This document shows positions 1 through 7,060 of a DNA stretch of 8,921 bases, in pieces. The stretch covers positions 1 to 8,921 of the forward strand of contig CAIYWM010000671.1 of assembly GCA_903929895.1 (NCBI GenBank), written 5' to 3'. The notes under the pieces were generated by a model. It worked only from the letters and a program-made list of their open reading frames with translations, was not told the DNA's origin and did not search any database. This DNA is from an uncultured Alphaproteobacteria bacterium (GTDB lineage: Bacteria > Pseudomonadota > Alphaproteobacteria > Reyranellales > Reyranellaceae). The translations under genes were made by a program, and so were the position numbers. Numbering within the stretch: the stretch's first letter is position 1; every line of letters begins with the position of its first letter.

Positions 1-30
1 CACTCCGGTCGAGACGACGGGATCTACTAC

Positions 31-534
31 TCAAGCCGCTCTTGCAGCTTTGGGCTTGCCGGCCTGCCACTCGTCGAGCTTGGCGCGCGCCCCGTTCCTG
101 GTCGGGTCGAGCGCTGATTCCTGGCCCAGCACCTTGGCGGCGAGTTCGATCACATAGCCGTTGGGATCGCGAAAGTAGATCGAGCGGATGAAATGATGGT
201 CGGAGACGCCGCGGACCTCGCGGCCTTCCGCCTTGCCCCTGGCGAACATCCGCTCGAGATGATCGGGCTCGACCTCCAGCGCGATGTGGAGGTCGAAATC
301 GTGCTGCTCCTTGAAGTCGAACGGCATGTCCGGCGCCTCGAAGAAGGCGAGGCAGGAGCCGTCGTCGAGCTGGAAGAAGGTGTGCAGCACGCCGGCGCCG
401 GTCGTGCGACCCGTCTTGGTCTGCTCGATCTTGAGCGTATGGGCGAGGGGGAGGCCGAGGAAGTCCTCGTAGAACTTCCTCGTCTCCTCCGAATCACGGC
501 AGCGATAGGCGTTGTGGTGCAGACCCTTGATCAT
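31..534 (-). CDS. VOC-family (glyoxalase/dioxygenase fold) metalloprotein
   Basis: This 167-residue cytoplasmic protein has the vicinal-oxygen-chelate fold of glyoxalase I, methylmalonyl-CoA epimerase and extradiol dioxygenases. The opening GLHHNAYRCRD (residues 4-14) is the usual first beta strand with a metal-binding His (His6 or His7). It is followed by the helix 'RKFYEDFLGLPL'. Further likely ligands are Glu66 in 'AFFEAP', His83 in 'DLHIALEV' and Glu130 in 'DPNGYVIEL', the last being the typical VOC ending. The final 30 residues are a Lys/Ala-rich tail beyond the fold. The ATG is preceded by a good GGAGG five bases upstream, which supports the start. It lies 41 nt downstream of the family-5 binding-protein gene on the same strand and is probably co-transcribed with it. 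The exact reaction (isomerase, epimerase, lyase or dioxygenase) cannot be told. A related-looking VOC gene occurs in the Pseudomonas itaconate operon, by my recollection, so a link to the large operon is possible but speculative. Confidence 0.85.
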   Translation of the reverse strand: MIKGLHHNAYRCRDSEETRKFYEDFLGLPLAHTLKIEQTKTGRTTGAGVLHTFFQLDDGSCLAFFEAPDMPFDFKEQHDFDLHIALEVEPDHLERMFARGKAEGREVRGVSDHHFIRSIYFRDPNGYVIELAAKVLGQESALDPTRNGARAKLDEWQAGKPKAARAA

Positions 535-575
535 CGAAACCTCCGATCATTCATCTGCCCGAGCCTAACGCCGTC

Positions 576-2162
576 CTAGCGGTCGAGCCAGACATCCTCG
601 AAGCGCCAGTGATTGTAGATGGTGTTGACCGCGAGGTTCACGGCCTTGACCTCGGGGCGCCAGCAGGTGCCGCCCCAGCCATGCTGGATGACCGGGCGTG
701 CGCCGTCCTCCTGCAGCTTCTTGTCGATCTCCCACACGAGCTTCCGGCGGGCCTCGAGGTCACTCATCATCGATTGCTGGTCGAACAGCTTCTCGACATC
801 CGGATTGCAATAGTTGGTGTAGTTGCGCTCCGAGCCGCAACGGAAGGTTTCGTAGAAGACGACGTCCGGATCGTCGACGCCGACGCCCTGGACGTTCATG
901 CCGATGGCGAAGTCGCGGCGCATCATGCGGTTGTACCAGACCGCGGTTTCGAGCGGCTCCAGCTCGGCCTGGATGTTCACCTGCTTCAGATGGTCGATCA
1001 GGATGACGGCGGGATCGCGGTAGCTCGGGATGTTGCGGGTCGAGACCTTGATCTTCAGCGGCTTGTCGGCCGTATAGCCGAGCTCGGCCATGATCTTGCG
1101 GCCTTCCTCGCGCGCCTTGGCCACGTCGGGGCCGTAGCCGGCCACGGTCGAGAGGAACTCCGTCGGCATGCCCCAGAGGCCTTCCGGCGGCGGCAGCATC
1201 GCGCCGCCGATACGGTAGTTGCCCTGGCCCAGGATCTCGTTGAAGGCGTTTCGGTCGAGCGACAAGGCCATGGCGCGACGGATCTTTGCGTCGTCGAACG
1301 GTGGCCTCTCGCGATTGACCAGCAGGTTGGCCTGGGTGTTCGTCGGCTGCGCCTCACAGATCGCCGTCGGCGCCTGGACCTTGAGATCGTTGACCATGGA
1401 CGGCGTGACGACGGACGTGAAGGTCATGTCGAGCTTGCCGGCGACGAAGGTCAGCAGTGAGGTCGCCCGGTTGGGGATGATCGAGAATTCGATCGCGTCG
1501 AGGTAGGGCCGGCCCAGCTTCCAGTAGTCCGCGTTGCGCGCGAGCTTGACCGACTCGTTCTGCTTCATCTCGACGAACTTGAACGGGCCTGTGCCGATCG
1601 GCTTCTGTCGCATCTGGGCCGTCGAGACGTGGCAGGGATAGACCGGCGAGAAGGCCGCGGCGAGCATGGTGAGCAGCGACGGCTGCGGGCGCTTGAGATG
1701 GAAGGTGGCCTCGCGGTCGCCATTGACCGTGACCTTCTCGAGATTGAAGTACCAGGTCTTGCGCGGGTTCTTGCGCAGCTTGGATTCGTCGGAGATCACC
1801 ATGTCCCAGGTGCACTTCACGTCGGCGCTGGTGAAGGGCTTGCCGTCGTGCCACTTCACGCCGTCGCGCAGCTTGAAGGTGAGCTGCTTGCCGTCGTCGC
1901 TCCATTTCCACTCTGTCGCGAGCTCGGGGATGATGTTGCCCGGCGTGTTCTGCTTGGTCTTGGGATCGAACATCACCAGGTTGTTGTAGACCGACATGAA
2001 CGGCATGACGGTCGAGATCGTCGCTTCCTCGTGGATCGACGCGCTGGGCGGATTGTCCATGTGAGCGATCTTGAGCGTACCGCCGGATTTCTGCGCCCAG
2101 GCGGCTGGAGCGACGGCCAGGATCATGAGTACCGCGGCGAGTGGCAGCGACGGATTTTTCAT
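576..2162 (-). CDS. ABC transporter periplasmic substrate-binding protein, family 5 (DppA/OppA type)
   Basis: This 528-residue secreted binding protein delivers peptides, opines or similar solutes to an ABC importer. Residues 1-23 are a clear Sec signal peptide: Lys2, a hydrophobic Leu/Ala core and an Ala-Trp-Ala | Gln cleavage site at 23/24. The mature protein starts 'GGTLKIAHMDNP', as family-5 proteins do. Residues 79-115 carry the family signature (PELATEW..., LRDGVKWHDGKPFTSADV), and 'GTGPFKF' follows near residue 190. Length is normal for the family (500-550). No Cys follows the signal peptide, so it is a soluble periplasmic protein rather than a lipoprotein. No ABC permease or ATPase is visible beside it. 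It is followed by the VOC gene and diverges from the Bug-type gene, so permeases lie elsewhere or this is an orphan binding protein. A strong Shine-Dalgarno site supports the ATG start. The ligand is unknown. Confidence 0.93.
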   Translation of the reverse strand: MKNPSLPLAAVLMILAVAPAAWAQKSGGTLKIAHMDNPPSASIHEEATISTVMPFMSVYNNLVMFDPKTKQNTPGNIIPELATEWKWSDDGKQLTFKLRDGVKWHDGKPFTSADVKCTWDMVISDESKLRKNPRKTWYFNLEKVTVNGDREATFHLKRPQPSLLTMLAAAFSPVYPCHVSTAQMRQKPIGTGPFKFVEMKQNESVKLARNADYWKLGRPYLDAIEFSIIPNRATSLLTFVAGKLDMTFTSVVTPSMVNDLKVQAPTAICEAQPTNTQANLLVNRERPPFDDAKIRRAMALSLDRNAFNEILGQGNYRIGGAMLPPPEGLWGMPTEFLSTVAGYGPDVAKAREEGRKIMAELGYTADKPLKIKVSTRNIPSYRDPAVILIDHLKQVNIQAELEPLETAVWYNRMMRRDFAIGMNVQGVGVDDPDVVFYETFRCGSERNYTNYCNPDVEKLFDQQSMMSDLEARRKLVWEIDKKLQEDGARPVIQHGWGGTCWRPEVKAVNLAVNTIYNHWRFEDVWLDR

Positions 2163-2224
2163 CCTTTCGTTTCCTCCTTTTGTTTAGGATGACGCTAGCA
2201 CTTCGCTCGGACTAGAGTCGGTCC
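2163..2224. promoter_or_regulatory. Divergent intergenic region between two binding-protein genes
   Basis: These 62 nt separate the start codons of the divergently transcribed family-5 (minus) and Bug-type (plus) binding-protein genes, so promoters for both may lie here or extend into the opposite coding regions. Its left third is AT-richer than the surroundings and carries the minus-strand Shine-Dalgarno site. On the plus strand a weak pair, ATGACG (2189-2194) and TAGAGT (2213-2218) with an 18-nt spacer, matches the sigma-70 consensus at 4 of 6 bases each. That placement would put transcription start almost on the ATG, so I do not claim it as a promoter. The palindrome GCTAGC at 2194-2199 is short and could be chance. 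No convincing operator is visible. Confidence 0.4.
2173..2179 (-). promoter_or_regulatory. Ribosome binding site of the family-5 binding-protein gene
   Basis: On the minus strand this reads AAGGAGG, a near-perfect Shine-Dalgarno sequence, ten bases before the ATG at 2162. It is the strongest ribosome binding site I see in the window. It fixes the start that gives the complete signal peptide. Confidence 0.8.
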
Positions 2225-3175
2225 ATGAAACTCCTCAGTTTGCTGGTCGGAATGCTGCTCGCGGTGCCGGCCGTCGCCCAGGACTATCCAAACAAGCCCA
2301 TCCGGATCATCACGGCCTTCGGGCCGGGGACGGCCACCGATATCGCAGCGCGTGTGATCGGGCAGGACATCGCCGTGCAGACCGGCCAGACGGTCGTGAT
2401 CGAGAACAAGCCCGGGGCGGAAGGACAGATCGCGGCGCAGTCCGCGGCGGCGGCGGCGCCCGACGGCTACACGCTGTTCTTCACCACGCAGACGACGCAG
2501 GCGATCAATCCGCACGTCTATAAGTCGCTGGCCTACGACCCGGTGAAGAGCTTCGCGCCGGTCGCGGGCATCACACTGGGCGCGCAGGTCGTGATGGTGC
2601 GCAACGACTTGCTGGCCAAGACCATCCAGGAGTTTGTTGCACTTGCGAAGGCACAACCCGGCAAGCTGAGCTTCGGCAGCGGCAACGGGTCGAGCCGCGG
2701 CGGGGCCGAACTGTTCCGCATCATGACCGGGATCGATCTGCTGGGCGTACCCTACAAGACCCAGCCGCAGGCGATCTCCGATCTGCTGGGCGGCCGCATC
2801 GACGTCGTCTTCTCGGACTTCACCGTCGGCCTGCCGCCCGTGCTGGACGGACGCGCACGAGGGCTTGCTGTCACGAGCAAGCAGCGCATTCCCGGCCTCG
2901 AGCAGTTCCCGACGGTCGACGAGAGCGGGGTGCCCGGGTTCGAGATGTGGGCCTGGACCGCGATGTATGCACCGGCGGGCACGCCGAAACCGGTTATCGA
3001 CAAGCTCAACGCTCTCGTGCGGCAGGCGGCGAAATCGCCCGCCTATCTCAACCTGCTGAAGACGAACCACGGCATCTCGTTCGTGGGATCGCCTGAGGAG
3101 CTGGCGACCTTCCAGGCCATCGAGACGAAGAAATGGGCAGAAATCGTGTCGACCGCCGGTATGAAGGAGCCCTGA
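2225..3175 (+). CDS. Bug/TctC-family tripartite tricarboxylate transporter substrate-binding protein
   Basis: This 316-residue periplasmic binding protein belongs to the Bug family, whose members usually bind small carboxylates or amides for a TctA/TctB-type membrane transporter. Residues 1-18 form a signal peptide cleaved at Ala-Val-Ala | Gln19. The mature start 'YPNKPIRIITAFGPG' with Asp39 and 'AAR', then 'VVIENKPGAEGQIAA' (57-69) and 'PDGYTL', are the family's conserved blocks. 'DLLGGRIDVVFSD' and 'PVIDKLNALVRQA' in the second lobe also fit. The length is typical (about 320). It is the only plus-strand gene in the window. It diverges from the family-5 gene and converges with the MFS gene, with 7 nt between stop codons. 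No TctA or TctB gene is present, which is common for Bug proteins. There is no strong Shine-Dalgarno site before the ATG. The ligand is unknown; a dicarboxylate used by the neighbouring operon is an attractive but unproven guess. Confidence 0.93.
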   Translation: MKLLSLLVGMLLAVPAVAQDYPNKPIRIITAFGPGTATDIAARVIGQDIAVQTGQTVVIENKPGAEGQIAAQSAAAAAPDGYTLFFTTQTTQAINPHVYKSLAYDPVKSFAPVAGITLGAQVVMVRNDLLAKTIQEFVALAKAQPGKLSFGSGNGSSRGGAELFRIMTGIDLLGVPYKTQPQAISDLLGGRIDVVFSDFTVGLPPVLDGRARGLAVTSKQRIPGLEQFPTVDESGVPGFEMWAWTAMYAPAGTPKPVIDKLNALVRQAAKSPAYLNLLKTNHGISFVGSPEELATFQAIETKKWAEIVSTAGMKEP

Positions 3176-3184
3176 CGAGGGCTC
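3167..3184. terminator. GC-rich hairpin across the convergent stop codons
   Basis: A perfect 7-bp inverted repeat (GAGCCCT at 3167-3173 and AGGGCTC at 3178-3184) with a 4-nt GACG loop spans the TGA of the Bug-type gene and the TGA of the MFS gene. Its location between convergent genes fits a bidirectional terminator or transcript-end stabiliser. Neither strand has a U-tract after the stem, so it is not a canonical intrinsic terminator. The function is inferred from position only. Confidence 0.35.
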
Positions 3185-4415
3185 AGGAGGGACGCAGGCG
3201 GCGCAGCCGGGCCGACGTCAAGATCTGCCAGATGGCCGCGGCGAGGACGCAGGCGGCGACCAGCAGGAAGGCGCTGCGATAGTCGGCGACCGCGGCGATC
3301 AGGCCGAAGATCGGCGGCCCAATGACGGCGCCGGAGAAGGCCAGCGCGGTCTGCACCGCCGCCACGGCGGCGACCTGTCCGGCCGGCGCGAGGGCCGCGA
3401 ACTCCGCGATCGAGACGCCGTTCCAGCTGATGACGACCGTCCCGTAGGCGAAGACGATCAGGCCGATCAGCCAGTAGGGCGTCTCGGCCGAGATCAGGCT
3501 GGTGGCCACGGCGCCGAGCGCGATTCCGATTCCGGTCCAGCCCAGCAGCATCATGCGCGGAAACCGGTCGCCCAGGGCGCCCAGGATCAGGCGCTGCACC
3601 GTGCCGCCGATCTGGGCCAGGAAGAGCAGGAAGCCGGCTTCGGCAATGCTGAGGCGGCAATGCTCGTAGAGGTAGGTCACCAGGAAGAAGGTGAAGGTGT
3701 GCTGCGCCACGACGTAGAGCAGCGCCGACCAGCCGAGAACGCGCATCTCCGGGTGTCGCATCACATGGACGATCGAGGACCAGATCCCGTCCGAGGGCGC
3801 GGACGGCGCCACCGACGCATCGATACGGGCGCGCAGCAGTTCGAGGATGCCGGCGCCGACCAGCATGAGCGCGGCCGCGGCGAGCGAGGCGCCGCGCCAC
3901 CCCAGGGCCGGCAGCAGCAGGGGCAGGAAAATGCCCGCGGCGGCGAAACCCAGGGGGACGCCGGTCTGCTTGACCGAGAAGACGAGGCTGAACCAGGCGC
4001 GCGGCACGCGCTGGCTCAGGATATGCGCCGAAGCGGGATTGATCGGGCCCTGGGCGAAACCGATGAAGGCGACCGCGACGACCGTCGCGGCAACGAAGGC
4101 CGTGGCATTCAGGGCAAGGCCGACGGCGGCGGCCAGCATGGCGAACTGGCAGACACGGACGGCGCCCAGCCGCGAGATCGGCCCCGCGCTCCACAAGGCG
4201 ACGCCGGAGGCGATTGCGTAGGTGACGGCCGTGAAGGCCCCGACGAGTTTCGGAGCGATCCCGAGATCGCGGGCCACGGCCGGCATCAGCACGCTGAGCG
4301 ACAGGACGGCCAGCGAGATCAGCATCTGCGTGCCCAGCATCGCCCCGATGGGAACGAGTGCCGGCCGCAGACCGGGGCGCGGGCCTTCCGGGTTCGGCGC
4401 CGCGCCCGGTTTCAT
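3183..4415 (-). CDS. MFS transporter, last gene of the CoA-pathway operon
   Basis: This 410-residue integral membrane protein has a Pro-rich cytoplasmic start (residues 1-18) and about twelve hydrophobic segments, the normal size and layout of the major facilitator superfamily. The loop between segments 2 and 3 has a weakened motif A ('GPISRLGAVRV', 78-88). The matching loop in the second half is clearer ('GALGDRFPRM', around 285). The sequence 'FSVKQTGVPLG' (146-156) is seen in a subset of bacterial MFS proteins. A Ser/Pro/Ala-rich linker followed by 'SSIVHVMRHPEMRVLG' marks the central cytoplasmic loop. Its ATG begins one base after the lyase stop codon (TAG-G-ATG) and has no good Shine-Dalgarno site of its own, so translation is probably coupled to the lyase. 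From context it may import the acid the operon degrades, but export of a product or an unrelated substrate cannot be excluded. Confidence 0.92.
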   Translation of the reverse strand: MKPGAAPNPEGPRPGLRPALVPIGAMLGTQMLISLAVLSLSVLMPAVARDLGIAPKLVGAFTAVTYAIASGVALWSAGPISRLGAVRVCQFAMLAAAVGLALNATAFVAATVVAVAFIGFAQGPINPASAHILSQRVPRAWFSLVFSVKQTGVPLGFAAAGIFLPLLLPALGWRGASLAAAALMLVGAGILELLRARIDASVAPSAPSDGIWSSIVHVMRHPEMRVLGWSALLYVVAQHTFTFFLVTYLYEHCRLSIAEAGFLLFLAQIGGTVQRLILGALGDRFPRMMLLGWTGIGIALGAVATSLISAETPYWLIGLIVFAYGTVVISWNGVSIAEFAALAPAGQVAAVAAVQTALAFSGAVIGPPIFGLIAAVADYRSAFLLVAACVLAAAIWQILTSARLRRLRPS

Positions 4416-4416
4416 C

Positions 4417-5331
4417 CTACAGACCGTAGAGGTCGGCCTTGTTCAGGATCGTATTGCGCAGGATGCGGATCGAGGCGACGTCGACCATGATGCCGTCGAC
4501 GTTGATCGCACCCAGGCCCGCCGCCTCGGCCTCGGCATAGGCCTTCTCGAGCTTGCGGGCACGGGCGATGTCCTCGACCTTGGGCGAATAGACGTCGAGG
4601 GCGATGTCGATCTGCGACGGATGAATCGCCCACTTGCCGACGCAGCCCAGGATCATCGAGCGCCTGCACTCCTCGCGATAGGCGTCGGGATTCTTGAAGT
4701 CGGCGAACGGGCCGTCGACCGGATCGATGCCGGCGGCGCGGCACGCCATGATGAGGCGGAAGCGGGCATAGTGCCAGATGTCACCCGGGTAGCCGTCGGT
4801 CTCGCCGACATTCTTGTTGGTGACGCCCATCGAGGCCGAGAAGTCGCCCATGCCGAACACCAGGCATTCGAGGCGCGGCGTGCAGGCGGCGATCGCGTCG
4901 ACGTTCTGCATGCCCTCGACTTCCTCGATCAGCGCCTCGAGGCCGATCTTGCGCTTCATCTTCAGCTTCTTCTCGATCTGATGAAGCAGCTTGTCGGCGA
5001 ACAGCACGTCGGCAGCCGTCTGCACCTTGGTCATCATGATCGTGTCGAGATGCTCGCCCGCGCCCTCGACGATCTCGATGATGTCCTCGTAGGCATATTC
5101 GGTCGTGAGGTCGTTGATGCGGACGCAGCGCGTCTTGCCCTTCCAGTTGAGGGTCTTGAGGCCCTCGATGATCTTCTTGCGGGCGTCGCGCTTCTGGCTG
5201 GGGGCGACGGCGTCCTCGAGGTCGAGGAAGACGTGATCGGCCTTCGACTCCGACGCCTTCTGGATCATCTTCTCGCTGGAGCCCGGGGTCGAGAGCTGGA
5301 CGCGGCGGGCGCGCCTGGGACGGTCGGTCAT
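4417..5331 (-). CDS. HpcH/HpaI (CitE-like) C-C lyase, malyl-CoA/methylmalyl-CoA/citramalyl-CoA lyase type
   Basis: This 304-residue cytoplasmic TIM-barrel lyase should reversibly cleave a malyl-CoA-like thioester into an acyl-CoA and glyoxylate or pyruvate, using Mg2+. Visible hallmarks are 'LDLEDAVAP' (36-44), Arg71 in 'VRIND', Glu136 and Asp163 ('GMGDFSAS') as likely metal ligands, 'PVDGPFADF' (204-212), 'GKWAIHPSQI' (232-241) and Asp284 in 'GIMVDVASI'. The last matches the general acid that a neighbouring subunit supplies in the malyl-CoA lyase family. The 'WAIHP' and 'DGPF' blocks fit the malyl-CoA/beta-methylmalyl-CoA lyases better than the citrate lyase beta subunit. The length is also near that branch (about 315). 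I start it at the ATG rather than the TTG one codon upstream because of the Shine-Dalgarno spacing. It lies 11 nt after the CoA-transferase gene and 1 nt before the MFS gene. Which acid it cleaves is not determined. Confidence 0.9.
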   Translation of the reverse strand: MTDRPRRARRVQLSTPGSSEKMIQKASESKADHVFLDLEDAVAPSQKRDARKKIIEGLKTLNWKGKTRCVRINDLTTEYAYEDIIEIVEGAGEHLDTIMMTKVQTAADVLFADKLLHQIEKKLKMKRKIGLEALIEEVEGMQNVDAIAACTPRLECLVFGMGDFSASMGVTNKNVGETDGYPGDIWHYARFRLIMACRAAGIDPVDGPFADFKNPDAYREECRRSMILGCVGKWAIHPSQIDIALDVYSPKVEDIARARKLEKAYAEAEAAGLGAINVDGIMVDVASIRILRNTILNKADLYGL

Positions 5332-5338
5332 CAATCTT

Positions 5339-5344
5339 CTCCTT
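5339..5344 (-). promoter_or_regulatory. Ribosome binding site that decides the lyase start
   Basis: The minus strand reads AAGGAG here, overlapping the TAA stop of the upstream CoA-transferase gene. The spacing is 7 nt to the ATG at 5331 but only 4 nt to the in-frame TTG at 5334, which favours the ATG. The overlap of stop codon and ribosome binding site fits translation reinitiation. Confidence 0.7.
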
Positions 5345-6569
5345 AAGATACGATCTTGTCGGCGCGCAGCCGGGCGATGTCGCCCGCACCGAGGCCGATG
5401 GTCTTCAGATACTCGTCTGTATGTTCGCCCAGCAACGGCGCGCGATGGCGCACCTTGCCGGGGGTCTCGGTCATCTTCACGGCGACGCCCGCGATCTGGA
5501 CCTCATGGTCGAGGCCGGGATGCGGCACCCAGGGCAGCATGTCCCGCGCCTTGAAGTGGGGATCCGCCACGATGTCCCGCACGTTGTAGACGGGCGAGAA
5601 GGGCACTTTGCCGCCGAAATGCTTCAGCAGTTCCTGCTTGGTGCGCTCGCGGGTGAAGTCGGAAACCGCGCCAATGAGCACGTCCTGGTTGGCCCGGCGA
5701 TCCTGCACGGTGATGAACCGCGGATCGGTTGCGAATTCAGGCTTGTCGATCAGCCGGCACAGGATCGGAAAGTGCGCGTCGGCATGGGCGGCGATCGTCA
5801 CGAAGCCGTCCTTGGCGGGAAACATGCCGAACGGGCAGAGCAGGGGATGATGGTTGCCCTCGGGATGCGGCAGCGTCTGCGCATAGGAATGCTGGTGCAT
5901 GATGCGCTCGCAGACCGCGAGGATCGCGTCGACCATGCCGACATCGACGAACTGGCCCCTGCCGGTCTTGTAGGCGCGCAGGATCGCCGAGACGATGCCG
6001 AAGGCGCAGGTGATGGCCGGCACGATGTCGCCGACGCCGGGCCCAACCTTCATCGGCGTGTCCTTGTCGGGACCGGTGATGGCCATGATCCCACCCATCG
6101 CCTGGCTGATGACGTCGTAGGCCGGGAAGTCCGAATAGGGACTCTTGCCGGTACGGACGTCGCCGAAGCCGCGGATGGTGGCGTAGACAAGCTTGGGATT
6201 GCGGGCGTGCAGGGTCTCGTAGCTGAGACCCAGGCGATCCATGACGCCGCCGCGATAGTTCTCGACGACCGCATCGGCATTGTCGCAGAGCTTCAGGACC
6301 AGCTCGCGTCCCGCCGCCGTCTTGAGGTCGATGCCGATCGACTTCTTGTTGCGGTTCACCGACGCGAAGTAGCCGCCGAACGCCCTGAGTTTGTCGTCGG
6401 CGTGATAGGGCCCGATGATGCGCGTGTGGTCGCCGTCGAGCGGTTCGACCTTGATGACCTCCGCACCCTGGTCGGCCAGCAGCATCGTGCAATAGGGGCC
6501 GGCCAGCATCTGGGTAAGGTCGACGATGCGGACACCTTCGAGAGCGCCGAGGACTTCGGTGGCGCTCAC
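5343..6569 (-). CDS. CaiB/BaiF family (class III) CoA-transferase
   Basis: This 408-residue protein transfers CoA from a donor thioester (often succinyl-CoA) to a carboxylic acid. The start 'LEGVRIVDLTQMLAGPYC' (10-27), 'GAEVIKVE' (35-42), 'NRNKKSIGIDLK' (72-83), 'ENYRGGVMDRLGL' (103-115) and the 'GRGQFVDVGM' block are diagnostic for class III CoA-transferases. Asp152 in 'PAYDVISQAMGG' is the expected catalytic aspartate that forms the acyl anhydride and glutamyl/aspartyl-CoA intermediates. The length is typical (about 400). The family includes succinyl-CoA:malate/citramalate, mesaconyl-CoA C1-C4, itaconate and benzylsuccinate CoA-transferases. Here it would supply the CoA ester used by the neighbouring dehydrogenase, hydratases and lyase, or move CoA between the two carboxyls of one intermediate. 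I choose a GTG start overlapping the upstream MaoC stop by 4 nt (GTGA). A TTG four codons upstream lies inside the ribosome binding site. Confidence 0.92.
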   Translation of the reverse strand: MSATEVLGALEGVRIVDLTQMLAGPYCTMLLADQGAEVIKVEPLDGDHTRIIGPYHADDKLRAFGGYFASVNRNKKSIGIDLKTAAGRELVLKLCDNADAVVENYRGGVMDRLGLSYETLHARNPKLVYATIRGFGDVRTGKSPYSDFPAYDVISQAMGGIMAITGPDKDTPMKVGPGVGDIVPAITCAFGIVSAILRAYKTGRGQFVDVGMVDAILAVCERIMHQHSYAQTLPHPEGNHHPLLCPFGMFPAKDGFVTIAAHADAHFPILCRLIDKPEFATDPRFITVQDRRANQDVLIGAVSDFTRERTKQELLKHFGGKVPFSPVYNVRDIVADPHFKARDMLPWVPHPGLDHEVQIAGVAVKMTETPGKVRHRAPLLGEHTDEYLKTIGLGAGDIARLRADKIVS

Positions 6570-7060
6570 TTGTCTCCCCAATGACTGCGCCGCTTGATCA
6601 GGACGGTGCGCTCACCCTCGAAGATGTGCTTGTCGTCCTGGTTCACGCCGTAGTGCTTGAAGCGCACGATGCCGGCGTCGTCCTGCTTGGCATCCTTCTT
6701 CTCCAGCACCTCGGTGTAGCAGTAGAGCGTGTCGCCGTGATGCAGCGGACCCTTGAGCCGGATCTTGTCCATGCCGAGTTCCATCAGCGCATTCTCCGCC
6801 GTGTCCTCGGCGGCGAGGCCGATGCACATGGAGATCGTGACGCCGCCGAAGCCCAGGCGCTGGCCGTAGGGCGTCGACTGGGTCAGGTGCTCGTTGAAGT
6901 GGGCCTCGGCCGTGTTCATGGTCACGTTGGTGATCCAGACCTGCTCCATCGGCTCGACCGTCTTGCCGCGCGCGTGTTTCATCACGTCGCCGAGGATGAA
7001 GTCCTCGCAGTAGATGGTCTTGCCGGTGAGCGCGGAGACTTTGAGACTTGAAGCTGGCAT
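6566..7060 (-). CDS. MaoC-like hot-dog hydratase, resembles C-terminal half of mesaconyl-CoA hydratase
   Basis: This 164-residue single hot-dog protein probably adds water to, or removes it from, an enoyl-CoA. It has 'YCEDFILGDV' (17-26) and a central helix with 'MNTAEAHFNEH' (48-58). It continues with 'YGQRLGFGGVTISM' (65-78), a 'GDTLYCYTEVLEK' strand and 'HYGVNQDDKHIFEGERTVLIK' near the end, all typical of MaoC-type proteins. The canonical Asp-x4-His catalytic pair appears as Asn49-x4-His54, so His is kept but Asp is replaced. The pattern 'NTA..HFN', then an FGG-containing stretch, resembles the second domain of the double-hot-dog mesaconyl-C1-CoA (beta-methylmalyl-CoA) hydratases as I remember them; I have not aligned them. 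The start at 7060 is chosen because its ATG overlaps the dehydrogenase TGA by one base (TGATG) and follows GGAGG by five bases. The open frame continues upstream, but that sequence is the dehydrogenase in another frame. Confidence 0.87.
   Translation of the reverse strand: MPASSLKVSALTGKTIYCEDFILGDVMKHARGKTVEPMEQVWITNVTMNTAEAHFNEHLTQSTPYGQRLGFGGVTISMCIGLAAEDTAENALMELGMDKIRLKGPLHHGDTLYCYTEVLEKKDAKQDDAGIVRFKHYGVNQDDKHIFEGERTVLIKRRSHWGDK
6574..6579 (-). promoter_or_regulatory. Ribosome binding site supporting the GTG start of the CoA-transferase
   Basis: The minus strand reads GGGGAG four bases before the GTG at 6569. It lies inside the last codons of the upstream MaoC gene. The alternative TTG at 6581 overlaps this site and cannot use it. 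The resulting GTGA start/stop overlap is a common sign of translational coupling. Confidence 0.65.

Noticed and set aside
2189..2218. Possible sigma-70 promoter (ATGACG, 18 nt, TAGAGT) for the Bug-type gene
   Set aside because: Each box matches only 4 of 6 consensus bases, and transcription would start at about the ATG. This is too weak to list as a promoter.
2195..3070. Open frame on the minus strand opposite the Bug-type gene (291 codons)
   Set aside because: The plus-strand gene has a signal peptide and all Bug-family blocks, while the antisense product is Arg-rich and featureless.
4222..5346. Open frame on the plus strand opposite the lyase and MFS start (374 codons)
   Set aside because: It crosses two well-supported minus-strand genes and shows no domain, ribosome binding site or sensible start.
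5421..6584. Long open frame on the plus strand opposite the CoA-transferase (387 codons)
   Set aside because: It is a mirror of the CaiB/BaiF gene. The translation is rich in His, Asp, Arg and Val without family motifs, and the opposite strand has an intact, conserved enzyme with operon spacing.
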